Source of the DNA: Candidatus Latescibacter anaerobius SCGC AAA252-E07
GTDB taxonomy: Bacteria > Latescibacterota > Latescibacteria > Latescibacterales > Latescibacteraceae
NCBI GenBank assembly: GCA_000403035.1
Contig: AQSL01000162.1
Location: 1 to 23,731 of the forward strand
Direction: 5' to 3'
Length of the DNA: 23,731 nucleotides
The notes under the pieces are model-generated. The model did no database searches. It was not told the DNA's origin and saw only the letters and a program-made list of their open reading frames with translations. Shown here piece after piece: positions 7,758 to 15,351 of the stretch. A program made the translations under genes and the position numbers. The first letter of the stretch is position 1; each line of letters opens with the position of its first letter.

Positions 7758-7976
7758 CACGTTCTAAACAGTAGCGGTAAGGGAGTGATAAGCCCGGCGG
7801 AAATGTATAGATAACGATGCGCGGGTTGGGGTTTTATACAGACTGTATAAGATTCCTACAAAATTAGTGATAATTATAGCTCAACAGATTGATATTTATT
7901 ATAGTACACGTATTTTCTTAATATTTCAATGGGGTATTATACAGCGCAAATAGCTGTATATAGGTTATTAGCATAG
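7758..7976 (+). repeat. 219-bp duplicated leader-like element, copy 2
   Basis: This is a direct copy of 5652-5870 with scattered substitutions. The first palindrome is perfect here, TTATACAG-A-CTGTATAA (7834-7850). The second, TATACAGC-N7-GCTGTATA (7938-7960), keeps its stem with a changed loop. It ends 94 nt upstream of the nuclease gene at 8071. The two copies flank the first two cassette genes as a direct repeat of about 2.1 kb period. Confidence 0.8.
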
Positions 7977-8070
7977 AAAACTTTATAAGCCATAGTTATA
8001 AATATTAATATCTTACACTGCTGAGTTTTGCGAGATTGTACGCGTAGAAGAAAGAAAAAGGAGAAAAACA

Positions 8071-9921
8071 ATGAAACTTGAAAAAATACTTGATATTCTT
8101 AACTCATTCGAGAAAAATGCTTTTCTAAAAATAATAGACAGCATTATTGCTAATAACCCCAAAAACGCTAAGGAAATTGATAAAATCCTAAGTGATAAAA
8201 GCAAAGAACTAAAAAATATAGACAATATAAACGTTACAAAGGTTTTTAATCTTGTTGAGAACGAATTTGCAGAATATATAAAGCATGAATTATGTAATTT
8301 AACTTCCCAACTTGACATTATGATGGACATTATCATTAAAGATGGCAATTGTATAATGAAACAAGACTGGTTTTCTCGTCTTTATGAGAATGAAATAAAG
8401 AATATTGATAATAAAATTAAAATATTCAAAAAATCAATTGAGAGTGTTAGCTCAGAAATAGAAGAACAAAGAAAAAAGGACTATAATACTTACAAGGCAT
8501 GCCTTTACACGGCTTATTATAACGATTTGGTTGTCAATCAAGATGCTAAAATAACATCGTGTGAGCAATCTATTTTACTCACACTCTCTCAAAATCTTGA
8601 ACTTTCCCAAGAAGAAATTAAACTTTTAAATCATATGATTATTCCAATAAATAAACTCGTCATTGATACTTTAATTAACAATCTCAAACAGATCGGTGTA
8701 ATATTTTACTCAAAGAAAAACAATACGGTTTACGTTGCAGATGAACTCGTTAGAATTTTAAGAAAAATAAGAGGTAAAGAAGTTGCGGATAAATTCTTCA
8801 GGCGTGTGCTTCGACTTCTTCATGAGCCACAAATCAATCTAATATGCAAAAAACACAATATAGATTGGCGTCTGCCTTTAAATGAAAAAATGAAAGAAAT
8901 CATCAAAGGAGGCACTTCCTTTGAGGGCGTATTGAAAAACGATATTTTCAAAGACGGCACAAAGATTTCAGAAAAAAAGAAATTTATTATTGATCTATGT
9001 GACAAAGGACTTAAAATATCTCCTACACTAAAAGGAGCGACTATGGAGGAAAAAATCAGCAACCTCATAAGATATTTTGAGGATGTTGAACGAGATGAGA
9101 AAGTAGGTATTTCAATTGATGGCTACGAAAAGCTGTTATTAGAAATGGGCGAAATATTGCCAAAGCTCAATGAACAAATCAAAAACGAATTTGAACTTCA
9201 AGAAGATATTGTTCTCAAAAGCAACTATTTATTAGACTATAATATTAAACCAAGAGACATACTTGAAATAATCAGCAAAGCTGATCTTGAAAAATATTGC
9301 AAATCGAAAGTAATCAAAACCAAGGGAGATTTAATCCTTAACATTTTAGATGCGTATCAAGATGCAGAAAATTTATACCTTGAAAACTATGAGAATATTG
9401 GATTTAGGAATCTGAAAGCTCTTAAAGAAAACGGAATACAGGTCAAAGAAAGCGAATTGGGTATAAAATTTGAGGACCTGACAAAAACCATACTAACAAA
9501 ACTAAGCTTTAACGTTAATGAATCACTTAGAAAATCCCTAAACACAAAGAAAAACAAGATTGACATTGTAATAGACCTTGGCAACAAAGAATTAATTCTA
9601 GTTGAATGTAAGACAATAAAAGAAAGCGGATATAATAAGTTTAGTTCGGTATCTCGTCAATTAAAGGCATATATAGATTTGGCGAAGATCAACGATTATA
9701 AAGTTATAAAATCGTTACTGGTTGCTCCAGATTTCAGTGATGACTTTGTAAAGGATTGTGGTCTTGACTATGAATTAAACTTATCTCTAATCACAGCCTC
9801 TTCTCTTACCAAAATCTTAGATGGATTTAGAAACTCAAAACATATACAGTTTCCATATAATTTGCTTATGCGCGACGTACTCATCCAAGAGGACAGAATA
9901 TTAAAATCAATTGAGAAATGA
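8071..9921 (+). CDS. SAP-like / PD-(D/E)XK nuclease-domain protein, candidate defence gene
   Basis: This 616-aa, very AT-rich protein has a good AAGGAG ribosome binding site. Residues 1-380 are helical and unrecognised. Residues 391-429 (KPRDILEIISKADLEKYC, then KTKGDLILNIL) resemble a SAP-like DNA-binding helical hairpin. Residues 463-540 look like a PD-(D/E)XK nuclease: E468 in a first helix (KFEDL), D498 (KIDIVID), E512-x-K514 (LVECKT) and Q530-x-x-x-Y534 (RQLKAY), the QxxxY motif of RecB/Cas4-type nucleases. This suggests a DNA-cleaving restriction or anti-phage protein; the target is unknown. An attC site follows at 9968. Confidence 0.75.
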   Translation: MKLEKILDILNSFEKNAFLKIIDSIIANNPKNAKEIDKILSDKSKELKNIDNINVTKVFNLVENEFAEYIKHELCNLTSQLDIMMDIIIKDGNCIMKQDWFSRLYENEIKNIDNKIKIFKKSIESVSSEIEEQRKKDYNTYKACLYTAYYNDLVVNQDAKITSCEQSILLTLSQNLELSQEEIKLLNHMIIPINKLVIDTLINNLKQIGVIFYSKKNNTVYVADELVRILRKIRGKEVADKFFRRVLRLLHEPQINLICKKHNIDWRLPLNEKMKEIIKGGTSFEGVLKNDIFKDGTKISEKKKFIIDLCDKGLKISPTLKGATMEEKISNLIRYFEDVERDEKVGISIDGYEKLLLEMGEILPKLNEQIKNEFELQEDIVLKSNYLLDYNIKPRDILEIISKADLEKYCKSKVIKTKGDLILNILDAYQDAENLYLENYENIGFRNLKALKENGIQVKESELGIKFEDLTKTILTKLSFNVNESLRKSLNTKKNKIDIVIDLGNKELILVECKTIKESGYNKFSSVSRQLKAYIDLAKINDYKVIKSLLVAPDFSDDFVKDCGLDYELNLSLITASSLTKILDGFRNSKHIQFPYNLLMRDVLIQEDRILKSIEK

Positions 9922-9967
9922 TAAATACGAGCAATAAGTAACAATTCTGATTCACATTATACTAAAT

Positions 9968-10064
9968 TTATAACCAGCGGTTCCACCTGACCGCCTTTGC
10001 ACTGTGCGATTTTCAAATTTTTATTATTGATAGCGACGGCAGGGTGAACCGCAGACCGTTCGGT
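9968..10064 (+). other. attC site B (97 bp)
   Basis: R'' ends in AAC at 9972-9974, and R' is GTTCGGT (10058-10064). The left arm CGGTTCCACCTGACCG pairs with the right arm CGGCAGGGTGAACCG, leaving extrahelical bases. The right arm plus spacer, GTGAACCGCAGACCGTT, is identical in sites C and D, as is the central TTTGCAC...GATTTTCAAA segment. It follows the nuclease gene by 46 nt. Confidence 0.82.
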
Positions 10065-10177
10065 GGAGCAAATCCCACAGTATTGGGAAGCCCTGAATGG
10101 ATTGTGGAACAAGACAGCACGAAAGTGTACTCCTTTTCTTCCAGGAAACCGCATCATCCCGCAGGAAGGAACATAGT

Positions 10178-10780
10178 ATGTTCAATAATGTCTTCAAAGT
10201 TATCTACTTCATTGAATTTCTGCTCATAACGGTGGTAAGAAGTATTCATACAGCCAAATATCGTACCCTGAAAACCGTAGTAGACAGAAAAACCCTGGTG
10301 GATATGGTTTTCTTAGCATTGGGAGGCATCGGTATGCTTATACCGTTGGTTTATGTCTTATCCTCTGTCCTTGACTTCGCTGACTATGTTCTTCCCAACT
10401 GGGTTGGGTGGTTAGGTGTAGTGCTGTTTGGCCTGGCTATTTGGCTGCTCTGGCGATCACATGCTGACTTGGGGCGGAACTGGACTCCAACGCCGGGTAT
10501 CCGTGATGAACATACGTTGGTTACAGAAGGCATATACAAGTATATACGTCACCCTATGTATGCTGCGCACTTGCTATGGGCCATTGCCCTGGTGTTGATG
10601 TTGCACAATTGGATAGCCGGGTATTCATTCTTAATTGTTTCGTTGCCGCTGTACCTATTGAGGGTAAATGACGAAGAGCAAATGATGCTCGAGCAGTTTG
10701 GAGAAGAGTACAGAACCTATATGCAAAGAACCGGGCGGATAATCCCGCGTTTTTCGAAAGACACTTCAGGAAGGGTGTAA
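10178..10780 (+). CDS. Isoprenylcysteine carboxyl methyltransferase-like membrane protein
   Basis: This 200-aa membrane protein has about four to five hydrophobic helices. The C-terminal half carries the ICMT/PEMT signature: LVTEGIYKYIRHPMYAA, then DEEQMMLEQFGEEYRTYMQ and RTGRIIPRF. These residues bind S-adenosylmethionine in the family. Bacterial members methylate lipids or small molecules, and the substrate cannot be inferred here. ATG 10178 is chosen because GGAAGGA lies just upstream; the frame is open further upstream but unlikely to be used. It sits between attC sites B and C as a single-gene cassette. Confidence 0.82.
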   Translation: MFNNVFKVIYFIEFLLITVVRSIHTAKYRTLKTVVDRKTLVDMVFLALGGIGMLIPLVYVLSSVLDFADYVLPNWVGWLGVVLFGLAIWLLWRSHADLGRNWTPTPGIRDEHTLVTEGIYKYIRHPMYAAHLLWAIALVLMLHNWIAGYSFLIVSLPLYLLRVNDEEQMMLEQFGEEYRTYMQRTGRIIPRFSKDTSGRV

Positions 10781-10785
10781 ATAGC

Positions 10786-10812
10786 AGCGCTTGAGCCGGC
10801 GCTCTTTTTTTT
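10786..10812 (+). terminator. Intrinsic terminator after the methyltransferase gene
   Basis: AGCGC (10786-10790) pairs with GCGCT (10799-10803) across an 8-nt loop, followed by C and eight T residues. It begins 6 nt after the stop and ends 8 nt before attC site C, so this cassette carries its own terminator. Confidence 0.6.
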
Positions 10813-10819
10813 ATGCTTT

Positions 10820-10915
10820 ACCAAACCAGCAATTCCATCTGACCGCCTTTGCACTATGTGATTTTCAAATTTTGATTGCAGATAGTGGCGGCAGGTGAAC
10901 CGCAGACCGTTATAT
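10820..10915 (+). other. attC site C (96 bp), left arm partly decayed
   Basis: The inverse core ends AAC (10824-10826), and R' is GTTATAT (10909-10915). The right arm GGTGAACCGCAGACCGTT is identical to site D. The left arm reads CAATTCCATCTGACCG where site D has CGGTTGCACCTGACCG, so several stem pairs are lost. The central TTTGCAC...GATTTTCAAA block is kept. It is clearly of the same family as B and D, but its folding and activity may be reduced. Confidence 0.75.
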
Positions 10916-10944
10916 GACAAAAACACAATGGAAGGAAATACATC

Positions 10945-12378
10945 ATGTCCTATACAACTCAAAAACGCCGAACATTTTTCAAGACTTTAGGGGGTATCGG
11001 CACGATTTTTTTGATACAGCCACAGCTTTTTTCACTCGGGGATACGAAAACAGGACAGAGACCCAACTACATCATCATCTTTATCGATGATATGGGATAT
11101 GGTGATATTGGTTGTTACGGTTCGAAGAAGAACCGGACTCCGAATATCGACCGAATGGCTGCAGAGGGAATTAAGTTCACGGACTTCTATGTTGCCTGTT
11201 CGGTCTGTTCACCTTCCCGTGCCGCACTTTTGACGGGATGTTATCCTCGACGCGTGAACCTCCACGAGAATGAGAAAGGGCAATGCGTCCTGCTCCCAAA
11301 CTCTCCCAAGGGACTCAACCCCCGGGAAGTGACAATCTCCGAATTACTTAAGAAGCAGGGATACAAAACCGCTTGCATTGGTAAGTGGCATTTGGGAGAC
11401 CAGCCGGAATTTCTCCCTACCCGCCAAGGATTTGATTATTACTACGGTATACCCTACAGCAATGACATGGATCAAAAAGAAATCCCCTTGCCGTTAATGC
11501 GTAATGAAGAGGTCATTGAAGCGCCGGTCCGGCAGGATACTCTGACAAAAAGATATACGGAAGAAACCATCGCATTCATTGAGAAAAACAAAGATGCACC
11601 ATTCTTTATCTACTTGCCTCATTCTATGGTCCATATTCCTCTTCATGCCAGCAAAAACTTCAAAGGAAAGTCTCAAAATGGCATTTACGGAGATGCTGTC
11701 GAAGAGATTGACTGGTCAACGGGAGAGATTATCAAAAAGCTAAAAGATATTGGTGTCGATGGCAATACTCTTATCGTTTTTACCTCCGATAATGGTTCAA
11801 CCGGGCAATATGGCGGAAGCAATGCCCCATTAAACGGCCACAAAGGGCGCACAGACGAAGGCGGTATGCGCGTTCCTTGTATCATGCGTTATCCAGGCAG
11901 AATACCGGCAGGCAAGCAATGCTCCGAAGTATGTGGAACTATTGATATGCTTCCGACTATGGCAGGGCTCTCTGGGATAGAGCTACCAAAAGACCGATTG
12001 ATCGACGGTAAGAATATCTGGCCGCTTTTGTCAGGGGAGCCCGGCGCAAAGTCACCGCACGAAGCATTTTACTACTACCAGATAGATCAACTGCAATGCG
12101 TGAGGTCAGGAAAGTGGAAACTGCATTTGCCATTGAACTCAAAAAAAAGGAATTGGGGGGAACCGGAAGGAAAAACTCCGCTCAAGCTGTTTAACCTTGA
12201 GACGGATATTCACGAAGACCATGACGTGTCGGCTGAACACCCCGAAATCATAAACAGGATTCTCAAGCTTGCAGAGAAAATGAAACATGATATTGGAGAT
12301 GTTGGTGTGGAAGGCACAAACCAACGCCCAGCCGGCTGGGTCAAGGAACCCAAACCACAGCTGTTAAAGAAGGAATAA
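10945..12378 (+). CDS. Tat-exported sulfatase (arylsulfatase family)
   Basis: This 477-aa enzyme hydrolyses sulfate esters after conversion of a cysteine to formylglycine. The signature C88-S-P-S-R92 (in SVCSPSRAALLTG) gives the formylglycine site. Metal and active-site residues include D48-D49 (FIDDMGYGD), K147 and H149 (GKWHLGD), D282-N283 (TSDNG) and K300. The N-terminus KRRTFFKTLGG is a twin-arginine-type signal. AAGGAAA precedes the ATG. It is a large gene for a cassette, lying 29 nt after attC site C and 54 nt before site D. The substrate is probably a sulfated glycan, by family. No formylglycine-generating or anaerobic maturase gene is in the window. Confidence 0.9.
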   Translation: MSYTTQKRRTFFKTLGGIGTIFLIQPQLFSLGDTKTGQRPNYIIIFIDDMGYGDIGCYGSKKNRTPNIDRMAAEGIKFTDFYVACSVCSPSRAALLTGCYPRRVNLHENEKGQCVLLPNSPKGLNPREVTISELLKKQGYKTACIGKWHLGDQPEFLPTRQGFDYYYGIPYSNDMDQKEIPLPLMRNEEVIEAPVRQDTLTKRYTEETIAFIEKNKDAPFFIYLPHSMVHIPLHASKNFKGKSQNGIYGDAVEEIDWSTGEIIKKLKDIGVDGNTLIVFTSDNGSTGQYGGSNAPLNGHKGRTDEGGMRVPCIMRYPGRIPAGKQCSEVCGTIDMLPTMAGLSGIELPKDRLIDGKNIWPLLSGEPGAKSPHEAFYYYQIDQLQCVRSGKWKLHLPLNSKKRNWGEPEGKTPLKLFNLETDIHEDHDVSAEHPEIINRILKLAEKMKHDIGDVGVEGTNQRPAGWVKEPKPQLLKKE

Positions 12379-12432
12379 CGGCCGCATAATCCTCAGGATT
12401 GTGTCGACTTGAAAGGTCGAGTACAATCCATG

Positions 12433-12528
12433 GTTGAACCAGCGGTTGCACCTGACCGTCTTTGCACGATGCGATTTTCAAAGTTAGAATATTGATAGTG
12501 GCGGCAGGTGAACCGCAGACCGTTAGAC
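12433..12528 (+). other. attC site D (96 bp)
   Basis: R'' is GTTGAAC (12433-12439) and R' is GTTAGAC (12522-12528). The left arm CGGTT-G-CACCTG-A-CCG pairs with the right arm CGGCAGGTGAACCG, leaving G and A as two extrahelical bases. The unpaired central spacers are CAG and CAGAC. This is the best-preserved site in the window. Confidence 0.85.
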
Positions 12529-12628
12529 AGCGGAGGAGGTGGTATGTATAGGTGAATGTAATAGAGAAATGGCTAACCATATTAACTCTATATTAACTCA
12601 ATATAGCTAATCTATGGTGGAACGAATC

Positions 12629-12991
12629 ATGATAACAACAATGTCGAAGCTATCTGGTGTGATGTATCTCTCTACGATCCTGTTGATTGGTATGGGGCTC
12701 TTGCTTGGCTGTGGCACCCCATCCTCTCCAGACGAACAAGACATGTCAGAGGTACGGCAGCCTGTAGAGGGTGAGGATCCGGAAGCGTTTTGGGATGAAT
12801 TCGATTGGACAGAGCTCACTCCAGCGGAGCAAGCTCTTTGGGGAGTGCTCGGTTGGGATGAAACCAGTTGGCAAGGTGAGGCTGACGAACCAGCTTCCGA
12901 GAGTAAAGATTGGAGTGAACTGACCGATGAAGAGCGTAGCGCAGCCGGGAAACTGGGGTACGATGAAACATACTGGGATTCTCTACCCTGA
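12629..12991 (+). CDS. Small lipoprotein with two WxELTxxE...LGxDExxW repeats
   Basis: This 120-aa protein has a signal peptide ending in a lipobox (LLLGC), so it is probably lipid-anchored. The mature part has an acidic linker and two homologous repeats of about 25 residues: DWTELTPAEQALWGVLGW then DETSW, and DWSELTDEERSAAGKLGY then DETYW. The repeat is a short helical motif seen scattered in many bacterial and algal proteins; its function is unknown. ATG 12629 is preferred because GGTGGAA precedes it. ATG 12614 is in frame but has no ribosome binding site. It lies between attC sites D and E, a compact cassette of the usual size. Confidence 0.7.
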   Translation: MITTMSKLSGVMYLSTILLIGMGLLLGCGTPSSPDEQDMSEVRQPVEGEDPEAFWDEFDWTELTPAEQALWGVLGWDETSWQGEADEPASESKDWSELTDEERSAAGKLGYDETYWDSLP

Positions 12992-13044
12992 TTCTCAAAA
13001 ATAGCTCACGATCTTTATGGTACATGTAATGAATCCATAACTCT

Positions 13045-13187
13045 GTCTAACAAGCCACGTGAAGTCCGGCCCAAACCCGCGCGAGGTAGTTTCAACAGAA
13101 TTGCCCGCTATCAAAGTGTCTTGCATGTTCAGGTTCTGTACTTCCGGTCAGGGCGCAATTTTGGGCGGCTCAAGCGGACCGTTAGCT
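13045..13187 (+). other. attC site E (143 bp)
   Basis: R'' is GTCTAAC (13045-13051) and R' is GTTAGCT (13181-13187). The left arm TGAAGTCCGGCCCAAA pairs with the reverse complement TGAGCCGCCCAAA of the right arm, leaving extrahelical bases. The interior is long, comparable in size to the long attC sites of Vibrio superintegrons. It follows the lipoprotein stop by 53 nt. It differs from the B-D family, suggesting a separate origin. Confidence 0.68.
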
Positions 13188-13284
13188 TGCTTTTTTCCAG
13201 GTTTGGATATAAGCTTATCCCACCGGAAAACCAGGGTGATGAGTAAAACCTATAGTACCCTTTTCTGATCGAAGAGGAAAAACA

Positions 13285-14388
13285 ATGAAACGTCGTGATT
13301 TTGTAACAACAGGATTAGCTTTAACAGCGATAACACGTTGTGCCGGGAAACAACATATTCCTTCTCGCAGTTCGGGTATGGGAAGCAGAGTATTTGAACC
13401 GATAAAAATCGGAAATATCACCATTCCGAACAGAATAGTATTTCCACCAATCACAACAAATTATTCAGATAATGAAGGTTTTGTGACACAAAGACTCATT
13501 GATTTTCATAAGCATGTTGCCGAAGGTGGTGCAGGATTATCGATTGTCGGAGCTTCACCCGTAAGAAAAGACGGGGGCGGTTCACTCTTTGTCATGTTGG
13601 ATGATGATATATATATTGATGGACTAAAGAACCTTTTTACAACGATTAAACGAAATGGTTCGATAGCATGTATTCAGTTATTTCATGGGGAAAGAAATGC
13701 AACAAATGAACTCTCAAAAACAGAAATTGGAGAACTTGTAACCTGTTTTGCCGAATCAGCATATAGAGCGAAAACAGCAGGAGCTGATATGGTTGAATTG
13801 CACGGTGCGCACGGATATTTGCTCTGCCGGTTTCTTTCACCCAATTCGAATAAGAGAAAAGATGAATACGGCGGAAGTACGGAAAACAGAACAAGATTCA
13901 TAAGAGAGATAGTACTGGAAATAAGATCCAGAGTTGGAAACGAATATCCGATTTGCTGCAGGATCAGTGCCGATGAATATGTTGAAGGTGGTTTAACGTT
14001 GGAAGAGTCTAAAGTAATAGCTCGAATATTAGTTGATTCCGGAGTAGATGCAATAAGTGTTTCTGCAGGAATTTCGCCGGATATATGGTTGCCGACGAAA
14101 GAAATGGGGAGGCGATGTTACGCCCATCTTTCAAGAGGGATCAAAGAAACGGTTGATGTTCCTGTAATATGCGTTGGCAATATCCTTGATCTTACAGACG
14201 CTGAAAAAGTAATACAAGATAGTGATGCTGATTTGGCGGCAATGGGAAGAGCGCTAATTGCCGATCCTTATTTAGTTGTTAAAACGATAGAGGGTAAAAC
14301 GAATGAAATAAACGGATGTATTCAATGCAGAAAATGTCTCAGTACAGTTGTTAATGGTATGAGTTGTTCTGTGAATAGAAATTTGTAA
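13285..14388 (+). CDS. Old Yellow Enzyme-type NADH:flavin oxidoreductase with Tat signal
   Basis: This 367-aa protein has an FMN-binding TIM barrel. It shows PIKIGNITIPNRIVFPP at the start, HGAHGYLLCRFLSP, then DEYGGSTENRTRF, a VICVGN strand and GRALIADP. Near the C-terminus C345-x2-C348-x2-C351-x9-C361 (CIQCRKC...SC) matches the iron-sulfur cysteines of the 2,4-dienoyl-CoA reductase/enoate reductase branch. The large C-terminal FAD/NAD domain of that branch is absent. The N-terminus RRDFVTTGLALTAITRC looks like a Tat signal with a possible lipobox. A GAGG site precedes the ATG. It follows attC site E, but no attC follows it, so cassette status is uncertain. Confidence 0.85.
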   Translation: MKRRDFVTTGLALTAITRCAGKQHIPSRSSGMGSRVFEPIKIGNITIPNRIVFPPITTNYSDNEGFVTQRLIDFHKHVAEGGAGLSIVGASPVRKDGGGSLFVMLDDDIYIDGLKNLFTTIKRNGSIACIQLFHGERNATNELSKTEIGELVTCFAESAYRAKTAGADMVELHGAHGYLLCRFLSPNSNKRKDEYGGSTENRTRFIREIVLEIRSRVGNEYPICCRISADEYVEGGLTLEESKVIARILVDSGVDAISVSAGISPDIWLPTKEMGRRCYAHLSRGIKETVDVPVICVGNILDLTDAEKVIQDSDADLAAMGRALIADPYLVVKTIEGKTNEINGCIQCRKCLSTVVNGMSCSVNRNL

Positions 14389-14411
14389 TTCATGTTCATT
14401 TTCTACCAGTA

Positions 14412-14777
14412 TTATTTTAGAACTTCTTCAACTTTCTTCATTAATCTCAAAGGACTAAATGGTTTCGCGATATAGTCATCTGCACCTGCTTCAAAACCCT
14501 TTTCATAATCTCCCTTTTGGCCATTAGCTGATAGTATGATGATAAAGCTATCTTTTGTCTCAGGATTACGTTTTAGTCTCCGTGTAGCCTCTAAACCATT
14601 AATACTTCCAGACATAATGATATCCATAATAATCAAATCAGGGTTTGTTTTCAGAGCAATATCAATTGCTTCTTCACCTCTTTCGGCCTGTAAAATCACA
14701 AATTGATCGGATTTCAACGTAGTTTCAATAAGGTCTCTAATTTCTTCATGGTCATCAACGATTAGGATTTTTTTCAT
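14412..14777 (-). CDS. CheY-like single-domain response regulator
   Basis: This 121-aa stand-alone receiver domain has the acidic pocket D8-D9 (ILIVDDH), phosphoacceptor D52 (LIIMDIIM), S83 (IILSANG) and K105 (YIAKPF). It has no output domain and would act by protein-protein contact in a phosphorelay. Its ATG lies inside the end of the decayed signalling frame upstream: the remnant's TGA is at 14755-14757, a 23-nt overlap. It therefore was once translationally coupled to that gene. It converges with the flavin oxidoreductase across 23 nt. Confidence 0.9.
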   Translation of the reverse strand: MKKILIVDDHEEIRDLIETTLKSDQFVILQAERGEEAIDIALKTNPDLIIMDIIMSGSINGLEATRRLKRNPETKDSFIIILSANGQKGDYEKGFEAGADDYIAKPFSPLRLMKKVEEVLK

Positions 14778-15351
14778 TTATTACCTCACATAAGACATAT
14801 TGAAAAATTGTTTTAAGCCCATTTCCTTCGAAAGGTTTGACTATATAACCCTCTGCCTCCACAGTAAAAAGGATTGCATTTTAACTCCCATTGATCCTAT
14901 TATCCCGAAAGGAACCGGAGCCCGATACTTTGTCCTGAAACGGATCTCGAAGGATTTGGTACGTCGATTACCGGTTCTTCTTTCGTTGATATGATATCTT
15001 GCTTTTTTTTGGTCTTCAGGATGCACGAGTTCAAAGATGTTTTTTCCAATGAGTTCTTCGACACTATATCCGTACTTTTCCACTGTATTGGCGATGAACG
15101 ATATTCTGCCATTCGAATCAAGACGATAAACAATATCAGAAAGTGATTACATAAGAGCGTTAAATTGTAAATGGGATTATCGAAACGTATGTTCCACTTG
15201 CTCATGCTCTGTAAAGCTTATACCCTGAACCGCTGTGAAATCAAGGGGTTGCCTCTCATGAACTATATCAGTAATAAAGAAGATTACAGTACGGGGTTCA
15301 CCGTTTTTCCTTGTTACCAGAGCGGGAATCGGACTTGTGAAATAAAATTCC
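14755..15351 (-). pseudogene. Eroded PAS / receiver signalling gene
   Basis: Three reading frames on the - strand keep recognisable pieces. First, 15351-15183 reads like the end of a PAS domain (RKNGEPRTV, then TEHEQVEHTF, resembling DITEREQVE) before a stop. Second, 15146-14841 is a good PAS domain: DIVYRLDSNGRISFI, YGYSVEELIGKNIFE, LVHPEDQKKAR. Third, a shifted frame gives the tail of a receiver domain (EAEGYIVKPFEGNGLKTIF) ending inside the response regulator start. Stops and at least one frameshift separate the pieces. A hybrid sensor has evidently decayed with internal loss, including any kinase domain. Confidence 0.6.

Larger units (their letters stand above)
5936..13187 (+). mobile_element. 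Integron-type cassette array without integrase (CALIN)
   Basis: Five sites with attC architecture (inverse core ending in AAC, imperfect palindromic arms with extrahelical bases, core starting GTT) follow successive same-strand genes at 6878, 9968, 10820, 12433 and 13045. The genes have unrelated functions and variable composition, as expected of captured cassettes. No integron integrase, attI or other recombinase is encoded in the window. The array could be a CALIN or an internal piece of a longer chromosomal integron. Its boundaries are approximate, and no attC was found between the second and third genes. Confidence 0.75.

Noticed and set aside
5652..7976. Retron or CRISPR-related non-coding RNA
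   Set aside because: No reverse transcriptase, cas gene or spaced short repeats are present; there are only two long copies.
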